Source: Nocardioides ginsengisegetis
GTDB lineage: Bacteria; Actinomycetota; Actinomycetes; Propionibacteriales; Nocardioidaceae
Assembly (NCBI RefSeq): GCF_014138045.1
Contig: NZ_JACGXA010000001.1
Location: forward strand, 2,465,001 to 2,529,000
Direction: 5' to 3'
Length of the DNA stretch: 64,000 nucleotides
Part shown: positions 1-8,720 of the stretch, in pieces
Position numbering within the stretch: position 1 is the first letter of the stretch
How the letters are laid out: each line of letters starts with the position of its first letter
The notes under the pieces: generated by a model
What the model was told of the DNA's origin: nothing
Databases searched by the model: none
What the model saw: the letters and a program-made list of their open reading frames with translations, nothing else
Translations under genes and position numbers: made by a program

Positions 1-2196
1 CTGGTCGGCGAGACCCCCGACGCCGGCCAGGTCGTCGACCTCGTGCTGCCGATCCTGGGCGGCTCGGGGCAGGCGGGCGGTAGCGACCAGACCTTCTGGG
101 CCGTACGCCGCGTGCTGGAGCAGCTCGCCCTCCGCAAGCCCCTCGTGGTCACCGTCGACGACCTGCACTGGGCCGAGCCGACCCTGCTGGAGCTGCTCGA
201 ACGGGTCCGCGACGAGGTGCAGGACCTGCCGCTGCTGATGATCTGCCAGGCCCGCCCGGAGCTGCTCGACGACAACCCTGACTGGGGCCGCGGGTCGATG
301 AACTGCACGACCTTCGGGCTCGAGCCGTTCACCGTCGACCAGACCCGACACTCCCTCACGGCGCTGCTCGGGCCGGGCGTGCCCGACGAGGTGGTCGCAG
401 CAGTGGCCGGTTGGGCCGGGGGCAACCCGTTGTTCGTGGAGGAGATCGCCACGCACCTCGTCGAGACGGGACTGCTGGTGCGCGAGGGCGACGACTGGGC
501 GCTCCGCGGCAGCCTCGACTCCGCGCAGGTGCCGCCGACGGTGGCCGCGCTCGTGGCCGCCCGTCTCGATCGGCTGCCGCTCGCCGAGCGCCGGCTTCTG
601 GAGCGGGTCTCGGTGATCGGCCTCGAGCTGACCCTCGACGACGCGCACGCCATGGCCGACGGCGACCTCGACGCCGCGGAGGTGCCGGCTCTCCTGGCCG
701 CGCTGACCCGGCGCGACCTGCTCCGCCGCGTGCGTGACCACGCCGGCGAGTCCTGGGCGTTCCGACACGTGATGGTCCGCGACGCGGCGTACGACGCCCT
801 GCCGAAGGCGGTGCGCGCTGAGCTCCACCAGCGCTTCGCCGAGCGGATCGAGGCCTCCGACGGCGAGGCCGGGTCCGAGCGGCTCGCCTTCGTCGGGCAC
901 CACCTCGAGCAGGCCGCCCGCTACCGGCGAGAGCTGATGCCCGGTGACGCGGCGACCGAGGCGCTCGTCGTCCGGGCCGCGACCGCCCTGGCCTCGGCCG
1001 GCGATCTCGCACGCACGCGCCAGGACCTCCCCGCCGCCGACGCGCTGGTCCAGCGGGCCGTCGACCTCGAGGTGCCGGACCTGTCCGTGCGACGGCTCCT
1101 GCTCAACCAGCTCGCCCAGCTGCACAACGACCAGGGCCGCAGCGCCGAGCTGACGGCCGTGCTCGACCGGTACGAGGCGGCGCTCGACGCCACGGCGACG
1201 CCGCTCGACCACGCCTACCTGCTCGCCCAGCGCCTGCTCGCAGGCCTGGAGGTCGGTGACGACGTCGACCCGGCGCTCGTCGAGGAGGCCGGACACGAGG
1301 TGGTCCGGCTCGCGACCGAGAGCGGGGACCACCGTCGCGTGGTCGAGGGGCGGCTGGCCCTCTTCCACGCGCAGATAATGCGCGCCCAATGGGCGGCGGC
1401 CGAGCGCGTGGCGGTCACCCTCGCGGACGAGCGCGGCGCCCAGGACAGCCTGCTGGCGCAGATCATGATGGGCGCGATCGTGATCCACGGTCCCCGTCCG
1501 GCCGAGGACCTGATCAGCTACGCCGAGCGACAGCTGGCGGAGGGCGCCGGGTGGCTGACCCCGGCGGGCACCACCCGCCTTCGGCTGCTGGCCCTGACCG
1601 GCCGGTCGTGGCTCGACCCGTCGGTCCTCCCCGACGCCTTCGCGACCCTCGACCAGCTGATGGAGATCAGCCCCACCGACCACCTGTCCGAGATGCTGAT
1701 GGCCGAGTGCGCCATGATGGCCGGCGACCTCACGGTGGCGATCGCGCAGCTGCGCAAGTCCGTGGACCGCAACCGTGCCCTGGGCGGCCTGTCCTACGTC
1801 TCGACCTACCTCGCCTGGTTGGCCTGCAGCCTGCTGGAGCGCGGCGACCCCGACGACGAGGCGGCGGGCATGCTCGCCGAGGCGCGCGGCTACACCAGCC
1901 CGCACGACGTCATCTCGGTGGCGCTCCTGGCCGCCGGCGACGCCTTCCTGGCCGCCCGGAGGGGCGATCACGCGGTGGCCGAGGCACGGGCCGCCGAGGC
2001 CATCGAGGTCGTCGATCGCAGCGACATGCTGGCGCAGCAGGCCGACATCCGTCGCTATGCCGCCCAGGTCGCGGGCGAGCGCGGGGACCGCGAGGCCCAG
2101 CGCCGGCTGCTGACCGAGGCCCGGGAGCTCTACGCCGCCAAGCACCTGCACTTCTGGGTCGAGAGGATGGAGCAGCTGCTGGAGGAGCTGCGCTGA
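1..2196 (+). CDS. AAA ATPase / helical-repeat signalling protein, 5'-truncated by the window (cyclase paralogue 1)
   Basis: The frame is open from base 1 and aligns with the ATPase region of the two complete paralogues that follow, so the N-terminus lies left of the window. A Walker B-like stretch (VVTVDDLHWAE) falls at about 149-181 nt, followed by a winged-helix-like region and a long alpha-helical TPR-like tail ending in EELR. The family normally carries an N-terminal cyclase and zinc ribbon, but neither is visible here, so cyclase activity cannot be claimed for this copy. The stop is one base before the ATG of the next paralogue, implying co-transcription and tandem duplication. The GTG at 43 is an internal valine, not a convincing start. 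Confidence 0.85.
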   Translation: MVGETPDAGQVVDLVLPILGGSGQAGGSDQTFWAVRRVLEQLALRKPLVVTVDDLHWAEPTLLELLERVRDEVQDLPLLMICQARPELLDDNPDWGRGSMNCTTFGLEPFTVDQTRHSLTALLGPGVPDEVVAAVAGWAGGNPLFVEEIATHLVETGLLVREGDDWALRGSLDSAQVPPTVAALVAARLDRLPLAERRLLERVSVIGLELTLDDAHAMADGDLDAAEVPALLAALTRRDLLRRVRDHAGESWAFRHVMVRDAAYDALPKAVRAELHQRFAERIEASDGEAGSERLAFVGHHLEQAARYRRELMPGDAATEALVVRAATALASAGDLARTRQDLPAADALVQRAVDLEVPDLSVRRLLLNQLAQLHNDQGRSAELTAVLDRYEAALDATATPLDHAYLLAQRLLAGLEVGDDVDPALVEEAGHEVVRLATESGDHRRVVEGRLALFHAQIMRAQWAAAERVAVTLADERGAQDSLLAQIMMGAIVIHGPRPAEDLISYAERQLAEGAGWLTPAGTTRLRLLALTGRSWLDPSVLPDAFATLDQLMEISPTDHLSEMLMAECAMMAGDLTVAIAQLRKSVDRNRALGGLSYVSTYLAWLACSLLERGDPDDEAAGMLAEARGYTSPHDVISVALLAAGDAFLAARRGDHAVAEARAAEAIEVVDRSDMLAQQADIRRYAAQVAGERGDREAQRRLLTEARELYAAKHLHFWVERMEQLLEELR

Positions 2197-2197
2197 C

Positions 2198-5100
2198 ATG
2201 GCGACCACCTGCGCGGCCTGTGCGGCCGAGATCCCGGATCGATCGAAGTTCTGCCTCGAGTGCGGCACCCCCGTGGTCGCGGTCGCCCCCGAGCCCGAGG
2301 TCCGCAAGACCGTGACGCTGCTCTTCACCGACGTCACCGGGTCGACCGCGATGGGCGAGCAGCTCGACCCCGAGGCCTACCGCGCCGTGATGGGCCGCTA
2401 CTTCGAGGTCGCCCGGGCGGCCGTCGAGCGGCACGGCGGCACGGTCGAGAAGTTCGTCGGCGACGCCGTCCTCGCCGTCTTCGGGATCCCCGAGATCCGC
2501 GAGGACGACGCCCTCCGCGCGGTCCGCGCCGCCCACGAGCTCAACCTGGGCGTAGCCGCACTGTCCGACGAGCTCACCCGCACCCTCGGCGTCGCGCTCA
2601 CGATCCGCACCGGCGTCAACACCGGATCGGTGGTGGCAGGCGCCGCCCGGGCGGGCGGTTCCTTCGCCACCGGCGACGCGGTCAACACCGCCGCCCGCCT
2701 CGAGCAGGCCGCCGCGCCGCGCACCATCCTGCTGGGTGGGTCGACGTACGACCTGGTGCGCGACGCCGTCGAGGTCGAGGCGGTCGAGCCTGTGGCGGCC
2801 AAGGGCAAGGCCGAGCCCGTGCCCGCCTACCGGCTCCACCGGGTCCTGGACGTGGAACGTGGCCGGGCCCGGCGCAACGACGGCGCGCTGGTCGGCCGGG
2901 AGCGTGAGAGCCGCGCCCTCGACGACGCCCTCGAACGGACTCTGGAGCTCAGCCGCAGCCACGTCGTGACCGTGCTGGGGGCACCCGGGTTGGGCAAGAC
3001 GCGGCTGGTCGACGAGTTCCTGCTGCGGATCGGCGAGCGGGCCCGGGTGGTCAGTGGTCGGTGCGTGTCCTACGGCCAGGGCATCACCTGGTGGCCCGTG
3101 GTCCAGATCCTGCGCCAGTCGCTCGACCTGTCCGGCCACGAGTCCGAGGAGGTCACCCGGCATGCCCTCTCACTGGCCCTCGCCGACACCGCCGACGGCC
3201 CGACGGTCGTCGACCTCCTGATGCCGCTGCTCGGCAAGGGCGGTGACGCCGGTGACAGCGACCAGACCATGTGGGCCGTCAGCCGGCTCGTGGAGGACCT
3301 GGCGGCGCACCGGCCCCTGGTGGTGACCCTCGACGACCTGCACTGGGCCGAGCCGACCCTGGTCGAGCTGCTCGACCGGCTGCGCCACGAGCTCACCGAC
3401 CTGCCCCTGCTGCTGATCTGCCAGGCGCGTCCCGAGCTGCTGGACGAGCACCCCGACTGGGGCGCCGGGTCGGTCAACACCTCGATGCTCGGCCTCGAGC
3501 CGCTCACCCGTGACCAGACAGGCACCTCACTGGCGCACCTCCTCGACGGCGGTGTTCCCGACGACGTCCGCGACATCGTGTCCGACTGGGCGGGCGGCAA
3601 CCCGTTGTTCATCGAGGAGCTGACCACCCACCTGGTCGAGTCGGGGATCCTGGAGCGCCGGGCCGAGGCCTGGCAGCTGACAGGCGGTCCGGCTCCGGTC
3701 AGCACGCTCGTCCCACCCTCGGTGAGTGCGCTCCTGGCAGCCCGTCTCGACCGGCTGCCGACCGAGGAGCGCATCCTGCTCGAGCGATGCTCTGTCGTCG
3801 GTCTCGAGCTCCGCACCGACGAGGCGGTCGTCCTCACCGGGCAGGAGCCGGCCGAGGTCGCCCGGTTGCTCGGGTCGCTCGCCCGCCGCGACCTGCTGCG
3901 TCGGGTGCGGCTGGCCGGCGGCGCCGAGCGGTGGCGGTTCTGGCACGTGATGGTGCGGGAGGCGGCGTACGACGCCCTGCCGAAGGCGGTCCGCGCCGAC
4001 CTGCATGAGGTCTTCGCGGATCACACGGCGTCCACGGACGACGAGGAGTCCGGTCCCGAGCGACTCGCCTTCGTGGCCCACCACCGGGAGCAGGCGGCTC
4101 GCTACCACTCCGAGCTGGCGCCGAGCTCGGACGCTGCCCTCCGGTCGGCCGGCCGTGCGGCTGTCGCACTCGCCGCCGCCGCCGACGATGCCCGGGACCG
4201 CGACGACCTGACGGCGTGCGAGGGGTTGCTGCGACGGGCACTGGAGCTCACCGGGGTCGAGCGCAGGGTGCGGCGGGATCTGCTCGCCCGCCTGGTCGTC
4301 GGCAGCGCCGACCTCAGCGGCGTCGATCTCGATGAGATCATGCACGCCTACGCGGCCGCCATGGACGACTCGGCGACCGCCCTCGATCGTGCGTTCCTCG
4401 CCAGCGGGCGGCTGCAGGTCCGGCTGCTGGCCGCGGAGGACCTCGACCCCGAGGTGACCCTCGCGGCGGCCAGCGAGGTTGTCCGCCTGGCCCGTGAGGC
4501 GGGAGACCGGAGCCGGCTGGTCCACGGTCTGACGGCGATCTTCCGGAGCCACCAGGTGCACGCCCGCTGGGGCGAGGCCACGTCCGTCCTGCGGGAGATG
4601 GCCACGAGCGGCAGCCCCGGGGACCGTCGCGAGGCAGAGGACCAGTTGGGCGTCGCACTCATGTGCGGACCCGCACCCCTCTCGGAGGCTCGCGCACACG
4701 CGCTCCGGATGCAGCAGCAGCCTGGTCGCTCGCGGGAGCGACGCGAGCGAGACCTCGGGCTGCTCGCCTGCGCGGAGGCGGGCCTCGGGCTGCCCGGGGC
4801 ACTCGAGACGACCCGACGACTCGCTGCCGAGCTGTTCGCCGGTGTCGCGACGACCCCCGGCCGGATGGTCGACCTGTACTTCTCGGCGGCCGGTCTCGAC
4901 GAGTCCGAGCTCGCCATCGACCTGCTCGTGCCACTCGCCGCGGAGCTGCGGGCGCGTGGCGGCCAGGTCTACGCCTCGACCTACCTGCTCATGGAGGCCC
5001 TGCACCGACTCGAGCTGGGCCAGGACACCGAGACGGTGATGCCGATCCTCGAGGAGGCGCGCACGCTCACCTCCCCCTACGACGTCCTCTCGAGCGCCAG

Positions 5101-5374
5101 CCTGGCCGCCGCCGACGCGATCCTGACCGCCCGGGCGGGCGACCACGAGCGGTCCGTGGCGCTGGCGCGCGAGGCCAGCCGGATCGTCGACACCGGTGAC
5201 GAGCACTGGGGTCGGGGCGACGTGCACCGGTGGCTGGCACTGGCCGCGGCGACGAGGGGTGACCACGCCGAGCATCGCCGGCTCCTCCAGCGGGCGGTCG
5301 GCCACTACCGCGCCAAGGAGCTGAACGTGCTCGCCGCGCGCCTGGAGCTGGAGCTCGCCGCCGCGCGTGACTGA
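2198..5374 (+). CDS. zinc ribbon - class III adenylate cyclase - AAA ATPase - TPR-like protein (paralogue 2)
   Basis: The protein has 1058 residues. Residues 4-24 hold two CxxC knuckles (CAAC and CLEC) of a zinc ribbon. Residues about 35-210 form a class III nucleotide cyclase: FTDVTGST and GDAVLAVFG carry the two metal aspartates, and GDAVNTAARLE carries the base-selecting aspartate and the transition-state asparagine/arginine, so it looks catalytically intact and adenylate-specific. The Walker A motif GAPGLGKT is near residues 261-268 and the Walker B motif VTLDDLHWAE follows. The C-terminal ~450 residues are helical and repeat-like, with no LuxR helix-turn-helix. Known relatives in actinobacteria are putative STAND-type regulators; the signal sensed is unknown. 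It starts one base after the stop of paralogue 1. Confidence 0.88.
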   Translation: MATTCAACAAEIPDRSKFCLECGTPVVAVAPEPEVRKTVTLLFTDVTGSTAMGEQLDPEAYRAVMGRYFEVARAAVERHGGTVEKFVGDAVLAVFGIPEIREDDALRAVRAAHELNLGVAALSDELTRTLGVALTIRTGVNTGSVVAGAARAGGSFATGDAVNTAARLEQAAAPRTILLGGSTYDLVRDAVEVEAVEPVAAKGKAEPVPAYRLHRVLDVERGRARRNDGALVGRERESRALDDALERTLELSRSHVVTVLGAPGLGKTRLVDEFLLRIGERARVVSGRCVSYGQGITWWPVVQILRQSLDLSGHESEEVTRHALSLALADTADGPTVVDLLMPLLGKGGDAGDSDQTMWAVSRLVEDLAAHRPLVVTLDDLHWAEPTLVELLDRLRHELTDLPLLLICQARPELLDEHPDWGAGSVNTSMLGLEPLTRDQTGTSLAHLLDGGVPDDVRDIVSDWAGGNPLFIEELTTHLVESGILERRAEAWQLTGGPAPVSTLVPPSVSALLAARLDRLPTEERILLERCSVVGLELRTDEAVVLTGQEPAEVARLLGSLARRDLLRRVRLAGGAERWRFWHVMVREAAYDALPKAVRADLHEVFADHTASTDDEESGPERLAFVAHHREQAARYHSELAPSSDAALRSAGRAAVALAAAADDARDRDDLTACEGLLRRALELTGVERRVRRDLLARLVVGSADLSGVDLDEIMHAYAAAMDDSATALDRAFLASGRLQVRLLAAEDLDPEVTLAAASEVVRLAREAGDRSRLVHGLTAIFRSHQVHARWGEATSVLREMATSGSPGDRREAEDQLGVALMCGPAPLSEARAHALRMQQQPGRSRERRERDLGLLACAEAGLGLPGALETTRRLAAELFAGVATTPGRMVDLYFSAAGLDESELAIDLLVPLAAELRARGGQVYASTYLLMEALHRLELGQDTETVMPILEEARTLTSPYDVLSSASLAAADAILTARAGDHERSVALAREASRIVDTGDEHWGRGDVHRWLALAAATRGDHAEHRRLLQRAVGHYRAKELNVLAARLELELAAARD

Positions 5375-5443
5375 ACGCCAGTCCTCGCTCGTCGTGATCT
5401 GCCTGGCCCGCCTCTGAGCCTCCCCGGTCCCCCGGGGCGGGTC

Positions 5444-5449
5444 TACGCT
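5444..5449 (+). promoter_or_regulatory. leaderless -10 hexamer TACGCT for cyclase paralogue 3
   Basis: TACGCT fits TAnnnT and ends exactly six bases before the ATG at 5456. There is no Shine-Dalgarno sequence in the 81-base gap after paralogue 2. The same spacing recurs at several other genes in this window, which supports a leaderless transcript and independent transcription of the third paralogue. Confidence 0.5.
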
Positions 5450-5455
5450 CCGGTC

Positions 5456-8400
5456 ATGAGCGCGTCGCCGACCGGTGACCGGAGGTGCGAGGAGTGCCTG
5501 GCAGTCCTCGCCCCGACGGCGCGCTTCTGCCCGGAGTGCGGCGCCCGGGTGGCACCGGGGTCCCAGCCGGAGAACCGGCGCACGGTGACCCTGCTGTTCA
5601 GCGACGTGACCGGCTCCACCGCGATGGGCGAGCAGCTGGACCCCGAGGCCTACCGGCGGCTGATGACGCGCTACTTCGCGGTCGCGCGGGAGGCGGTCGA
5701 GCGGCACGGCGGGCAGGTGGAGAAGTTCGTGGGTGACGCCGTCCTCGCCGTCTTCGGGGTGCCGGAGGTGCGGGAGGACGACGCGCTCCGAGCGGTGCGG
5801 GCCGCCCACGACCTGACGGCCGCGGTGGCGGCTCTGTCCGCGGAGATCGAGCGGACCCTGGGCACCAGCCTGCTGGTCCGCACGGGCGTCAACACCGGCT
5901 CGGTCGTCACCGGCGCGGCGTACGCCGGTGGCTCGTTCGTGACCGGCGACGCGGTCAACACGGCGGCCCGGCTGGAGCAGGCCGCCGCGCCCGGGCAGGT
6001 GCTGCTGGGCGCCGCGACCCTCGCCCTCGTGCGCGACTCGGTCGAGGTCGGGCAGGCCCTGGCCATCGCGGCGAAGGGCAAGTCCCAGCCCGTGGTGGCC
6101 CATGCCCTGATCTCGGTGACCGACGCGGCGGAGGGGCGGGTCCGCCGCCCCGAGACCCCGCTGGTCGGGCGCGACCGGGAGGCGGAGGTCCTCGACGTCA
6201 CCCTCGACCGGACCCTGGAGTCGCGGCGCGGCCACCTGGTCACCGTGCTCGGCGACCCCGGGATCGGCAAGACCCGGTTGGTCGACGACTTCGTCCGGCG
6301 CATCGGCGACCGCGCCCAGGTCGTCGGCGGGCGCTGCGTCTCCTACGGCCAGGGCATCACCTACTGGCCGGTCGTCCAGCTGCTGCGCCAGGCCCTCGGA
6401 CTCACCGGCAACGAGTCCGAGGAGGGCACCCGGCACGTCGTGGCCCGGCTCGGTGAGGGCGTCCCTGACTGGGAGCAGGTCGTCGAGCTGGTCCTGCCCC
6501 TCCTGGGCGGGTCGGGCGAGCCCGGTCGGTGCGACCAGACCTCGTGGTCGGTGGCCCGGGTGCTCGAGCAGCTCGCCCTGCGCCGCCCGCTCGTCGTCAC
6601 CGTCGACGACCTGCACTGGGCCGAGCCGACGCTCGTCGAGCTGCTGGAGCGGGTCCGCGACGAGGTGGCAGACCTCCCCCTCCTCTTCGTGTGCCAGGCC
6701 CGGCCCGAGCTGCTGGACCGTCAGCCCGGCTGGGGCGGCGGCTCCCTGAACTCCACGCTCTTCGCCCTCGACCCCTTCAGCACCGCCCAGACCGGCACCT
6801 CGATCACCGGACTGCTGGGCGGTCCAGTCCCGCCCGAGGTCGCCGTCGCCGTCGCCGACTGGGCCGGTGGCAACCCGCTGTTCGTCGAGGAGATCACCGC
6901 GCACCTCGTCGAGGAGGGGGTGCTCGTCCAGGACGACGGGGCCGGCTGGGTCCTCGTCGGCGACCTGTCGCAGGCGCGGGTGCCGCCGACGGTCAGCGCC
7001 CTGATCGCCGCCCGGCTCGACCGGCTGCCCGTGGCCGAGCGTCAACTGCTCGAGCGGGTCTCGGTGGTGGGCCTGGAGCTGACGACGTACGACGCCCTCG
7101 CCCTGGTCGACGACGCCGCGACGGTCGAGCACCTCCTGTCGGTCCTCGCCCGGCGCGACCTGCTCCGCCGGACCCGCGGCCGCCAGGGGGACACCTGGGC
7201 GTTCCGGCACGTGCTGGTCCGCGAGGCGGCGTACGCCGCCCTGCCGAAGGAGCTGCGCGCGGAGCTGCACGAGCGCTTCGCCGCGCGACTGGAGACCTCG
7301 GCCTCGGACGCCGGCCCCGAGCGCGTCGCCTTCGTGGCCCACCACCTCGAGGCCGCCGCCCGCCTCCGGCACGAGGTGACACCCGGGTCCCCGGAGGCGA
7401 TCGGCCTGGCCATCCGGGCCGCGACGACCCTCGCGGCCGCTGCCCAGGAGGCCGTCGACCGCGACGACAGCCCCGCGGCGGAAGGGCTGCTCCGGGGGGC
7501 ACTCACCCTCTCGGGACTCGCCCCGGCAGCGCGCCGCGACCTGATGGCCCGGCTGAACGCACTGTTGCTGGGGCGCGGCCGGATCGCGGACTCGAAGGCC
7601 CTGATCGAGGAGTACGCCGCCACCCTGGACGACCCGCCGGCCGGCATCGACGTGGCGTACGTGCGCGCCTGGCGGCTCTCGCACGCGTTGACCGGGGCCG
7701 AGGATGTCGATCCCGCCGACCTCGCAACCGCCGCCCGCGAGCTCGCCGACCTGGCCCGCGCCGCCGACGACCTGGTCCGTCTCGACCAGGCGTTGGTGGT
7801 GGCGATGCACGGGGTCGAGATGCTCGCGCAGTTCGACGAGCTCCTGCGGCTGAGCGAGGAGGAGGCGGGGCTCGGGGGCGCCCCCGCGCGGCATGCCGAG
7901 TCGGTCCGGCCCTTCGCGCTCATGTTCGGGACGAGGCCGATGTCGGTGACTGCCGAGAACACCGCGCGGCTGGCCGCGCTGCCGGGCCGGTCACGGCTGT
8001 TCCGGGTCTGGATGCAGGTGTACGCCGCCATGTGCGCCGCCGCGATGGCCACGCCGGACTCGGCGGCGCTCGTGGAGGCGGCCGGGCGCGCCGCGGCGGC
8101 GCTCGACCCCGCGGACGCGGACGAGCTGACCGCGACCCTGGCCGAGGCCAACCTCCTCCTCGGCAACTACCCGGAGGCCATCACCTACTTCGAGCGCAGC
8201 ATCGCCCGGCACCGGCGCTGGGGCGGCCTCGCCTTCGCCTCGACCGATCTGGCCCAGCAAGCAGGGGTGCTGCTGGCGCTGGACGCGCCGCTCGACCGTG
8301 TGCGCGAGATCCTGGCGGAGGCGGAGGCCGTGACGTCGCGGCACGACGTGCTCAGCCTGGCCCTGGTGGCGATGGGTCACTGCGTCGTCGCGGCCCGCGA

Positions 8401-8632
8401 GGGTGATCTCGAGGAGGCGGCCCGGCGGGCGACCGAGGCCGTCGAGACCGTCGACCGGGGCGACCTGAGCATCATGCGTCCACGGATACGCGTGGTGGTC
8501 AGCGAGGCGGCCCGCCTGCGGGGAGATCGTGCCGAGGAGCAACGGCTGCTCGGCGAGGCCCTGGAGCTCTGCAGGGCCAAGGAGCTCCACGCGATGAGCC
8601 GGAGGATCGAGGAGCGGCTCCGTAGTCTCTAG
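5456..8632 (+). CDS. zinc ribbon - class III adenylate cyclase - AAA ATPase - TPR-like protein (paralogue 3)
   Basis: It has the same length (1058 residues) and layout as paralogue 2. There is a CEEC...CPEC zinc ribbon at residues about 9-29. The cyclase at about 40-215 has FSDVTGST, GDAVLAVFG and GDAVNTAARLE, so all key catalytic positions are present. The Walker A motif GDPGIGKT is near residues 266-273 and the Walker B motif VTVDDLHWAE follows. The ATPase region is closer to paralogue 1 than to paralogue 2 by eye (for example LLGGSG and RVLEQLALR are shared), suggesting stepwise duplication. The helical tail ends in RLRSL. Unlike paralogues 1 and 2, which are one base apart, it has its own upstream gap and promoter. 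Function beyond cAMP production coupled to ATP hydrolysis is not known. Confidence 0.88.
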   Translation: MSASPTGDRRCEECLAVLAPTARFCPECGARVAPGSQPENRRTVTLLFSDVTGSTAMGEQLDPEAYRRLMTRYFAVAREAVERHGGQVEKFVGDAVLAVFGVPEVREDDALRAVRAAHDLTAAVAALSAEIERTLGTSLLVRTGVNTGSVVTGAAYAGGSFVTGDAVNTAARLEQAAAPGQVLLGAATLALVRDSVEVGQALAIAAKGKSQPVVAHALISVTDAAEGRVRRPETPLVGRDREAEVLDVTLDRTLESRRGHLVTVLGDPGIGKTRLVDDFVRRIGDRAQVVGGRCVSYGQGITYWPVVQLLRQALGLTGNESEEGTRHVVARLGEGVPDWEQVVELVLPLLGGSGEPGRCDQTSWSVARVLEQLALRRPLVVTVDDLHWAEPTLVELLERVRDEVADLPLLFVCQARPELLDRQPGWGGGSLNSTLFALDPFSTAQTGTSITGLLGGPVPPEVAVAVADWAGGNPLFVEEITAHLVEEGVLVQDDGAGWVLVGDLSQARVPPTVSALIAARLDRLPVAERQLLERVSVVGLELTTYDALALVDDAATVEHLLSVLARRDLLRRTRGRQGDTWAFRHVLVREAAYAALPKELRAELHERFAARLETSASDAGPERVAFVAHHLEAAARLRHEVTPGSPEAIGLAIRAATTLAAAAQEAVDRDDSPAAEGLLRGALTLSGLAPAARRDLMARLNALLLGRGRIADSKALIEEYAATLDDPPAGIDVAYVRAWRLSHALTGAEDVDPADLATAARELADLARAADDLVRLDQALVVAMHGVEMLAQFDELLRLSEEEAGLGGAPARHAESVRPFALMFGTRPMSVTAENTARLAALPGRSRLFRVWMQVYAAMCAAAMATPDSAALVEAAGRAAAALDPADADELTATLAEANLLLGNYPEAITYFERSIARHRRWGGLAFASTDLAQQAGVLLALDAPLDRVREILAEAEAVTSRHDVLSLALVAMGHCVVAAREGDLEEAARRATEAVETVDRGDLSIMRPRIRVVVSEAARLRGDRAEEQRLLGEALELCRAKELHAMSRRIEERLRSL

Positions 8633-8648
8633 CAGCATTTCGCGCGGA

Positions 8649-8714
8649 TTCCGTCGCGATGTCTAGATTTGGCAGTCCTTTCCGTCGCGAAAGGGGGAGG
8701 AGCGCCGCTACTCT
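8649..8714 (+). promoter_or_regulatory. promoter region of the aminotransferase gene with a duplicated 11-mer
   Basis: TTCCGTCGCGA occurs exactly at 8649-8659 and 8680-8690, 31 bases apart (about three helical turns). The second copy sits inside a small palindrome, CCTTTC...GAAAGG (8677-8694). A TACTCT hexamer at 8709-8714 ends six bases before the ATG at 8721, so the transcript is probably leaderless. The duplicated site is a plausible operator; the regulator is not known. Confidence 0.45.
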
Positions 8715-8720
8715 CGCAGC

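Noticed and set aside
3527..7894. A 1455-codon open frame on the minus strand across cyclase paralogues 2 and 3.
   Set aside because: It is antisense to two clear genes, has low-complexity Arg/Gly/Pro/His composition and no recognisable domain; such frames are a by-product of very high GC.
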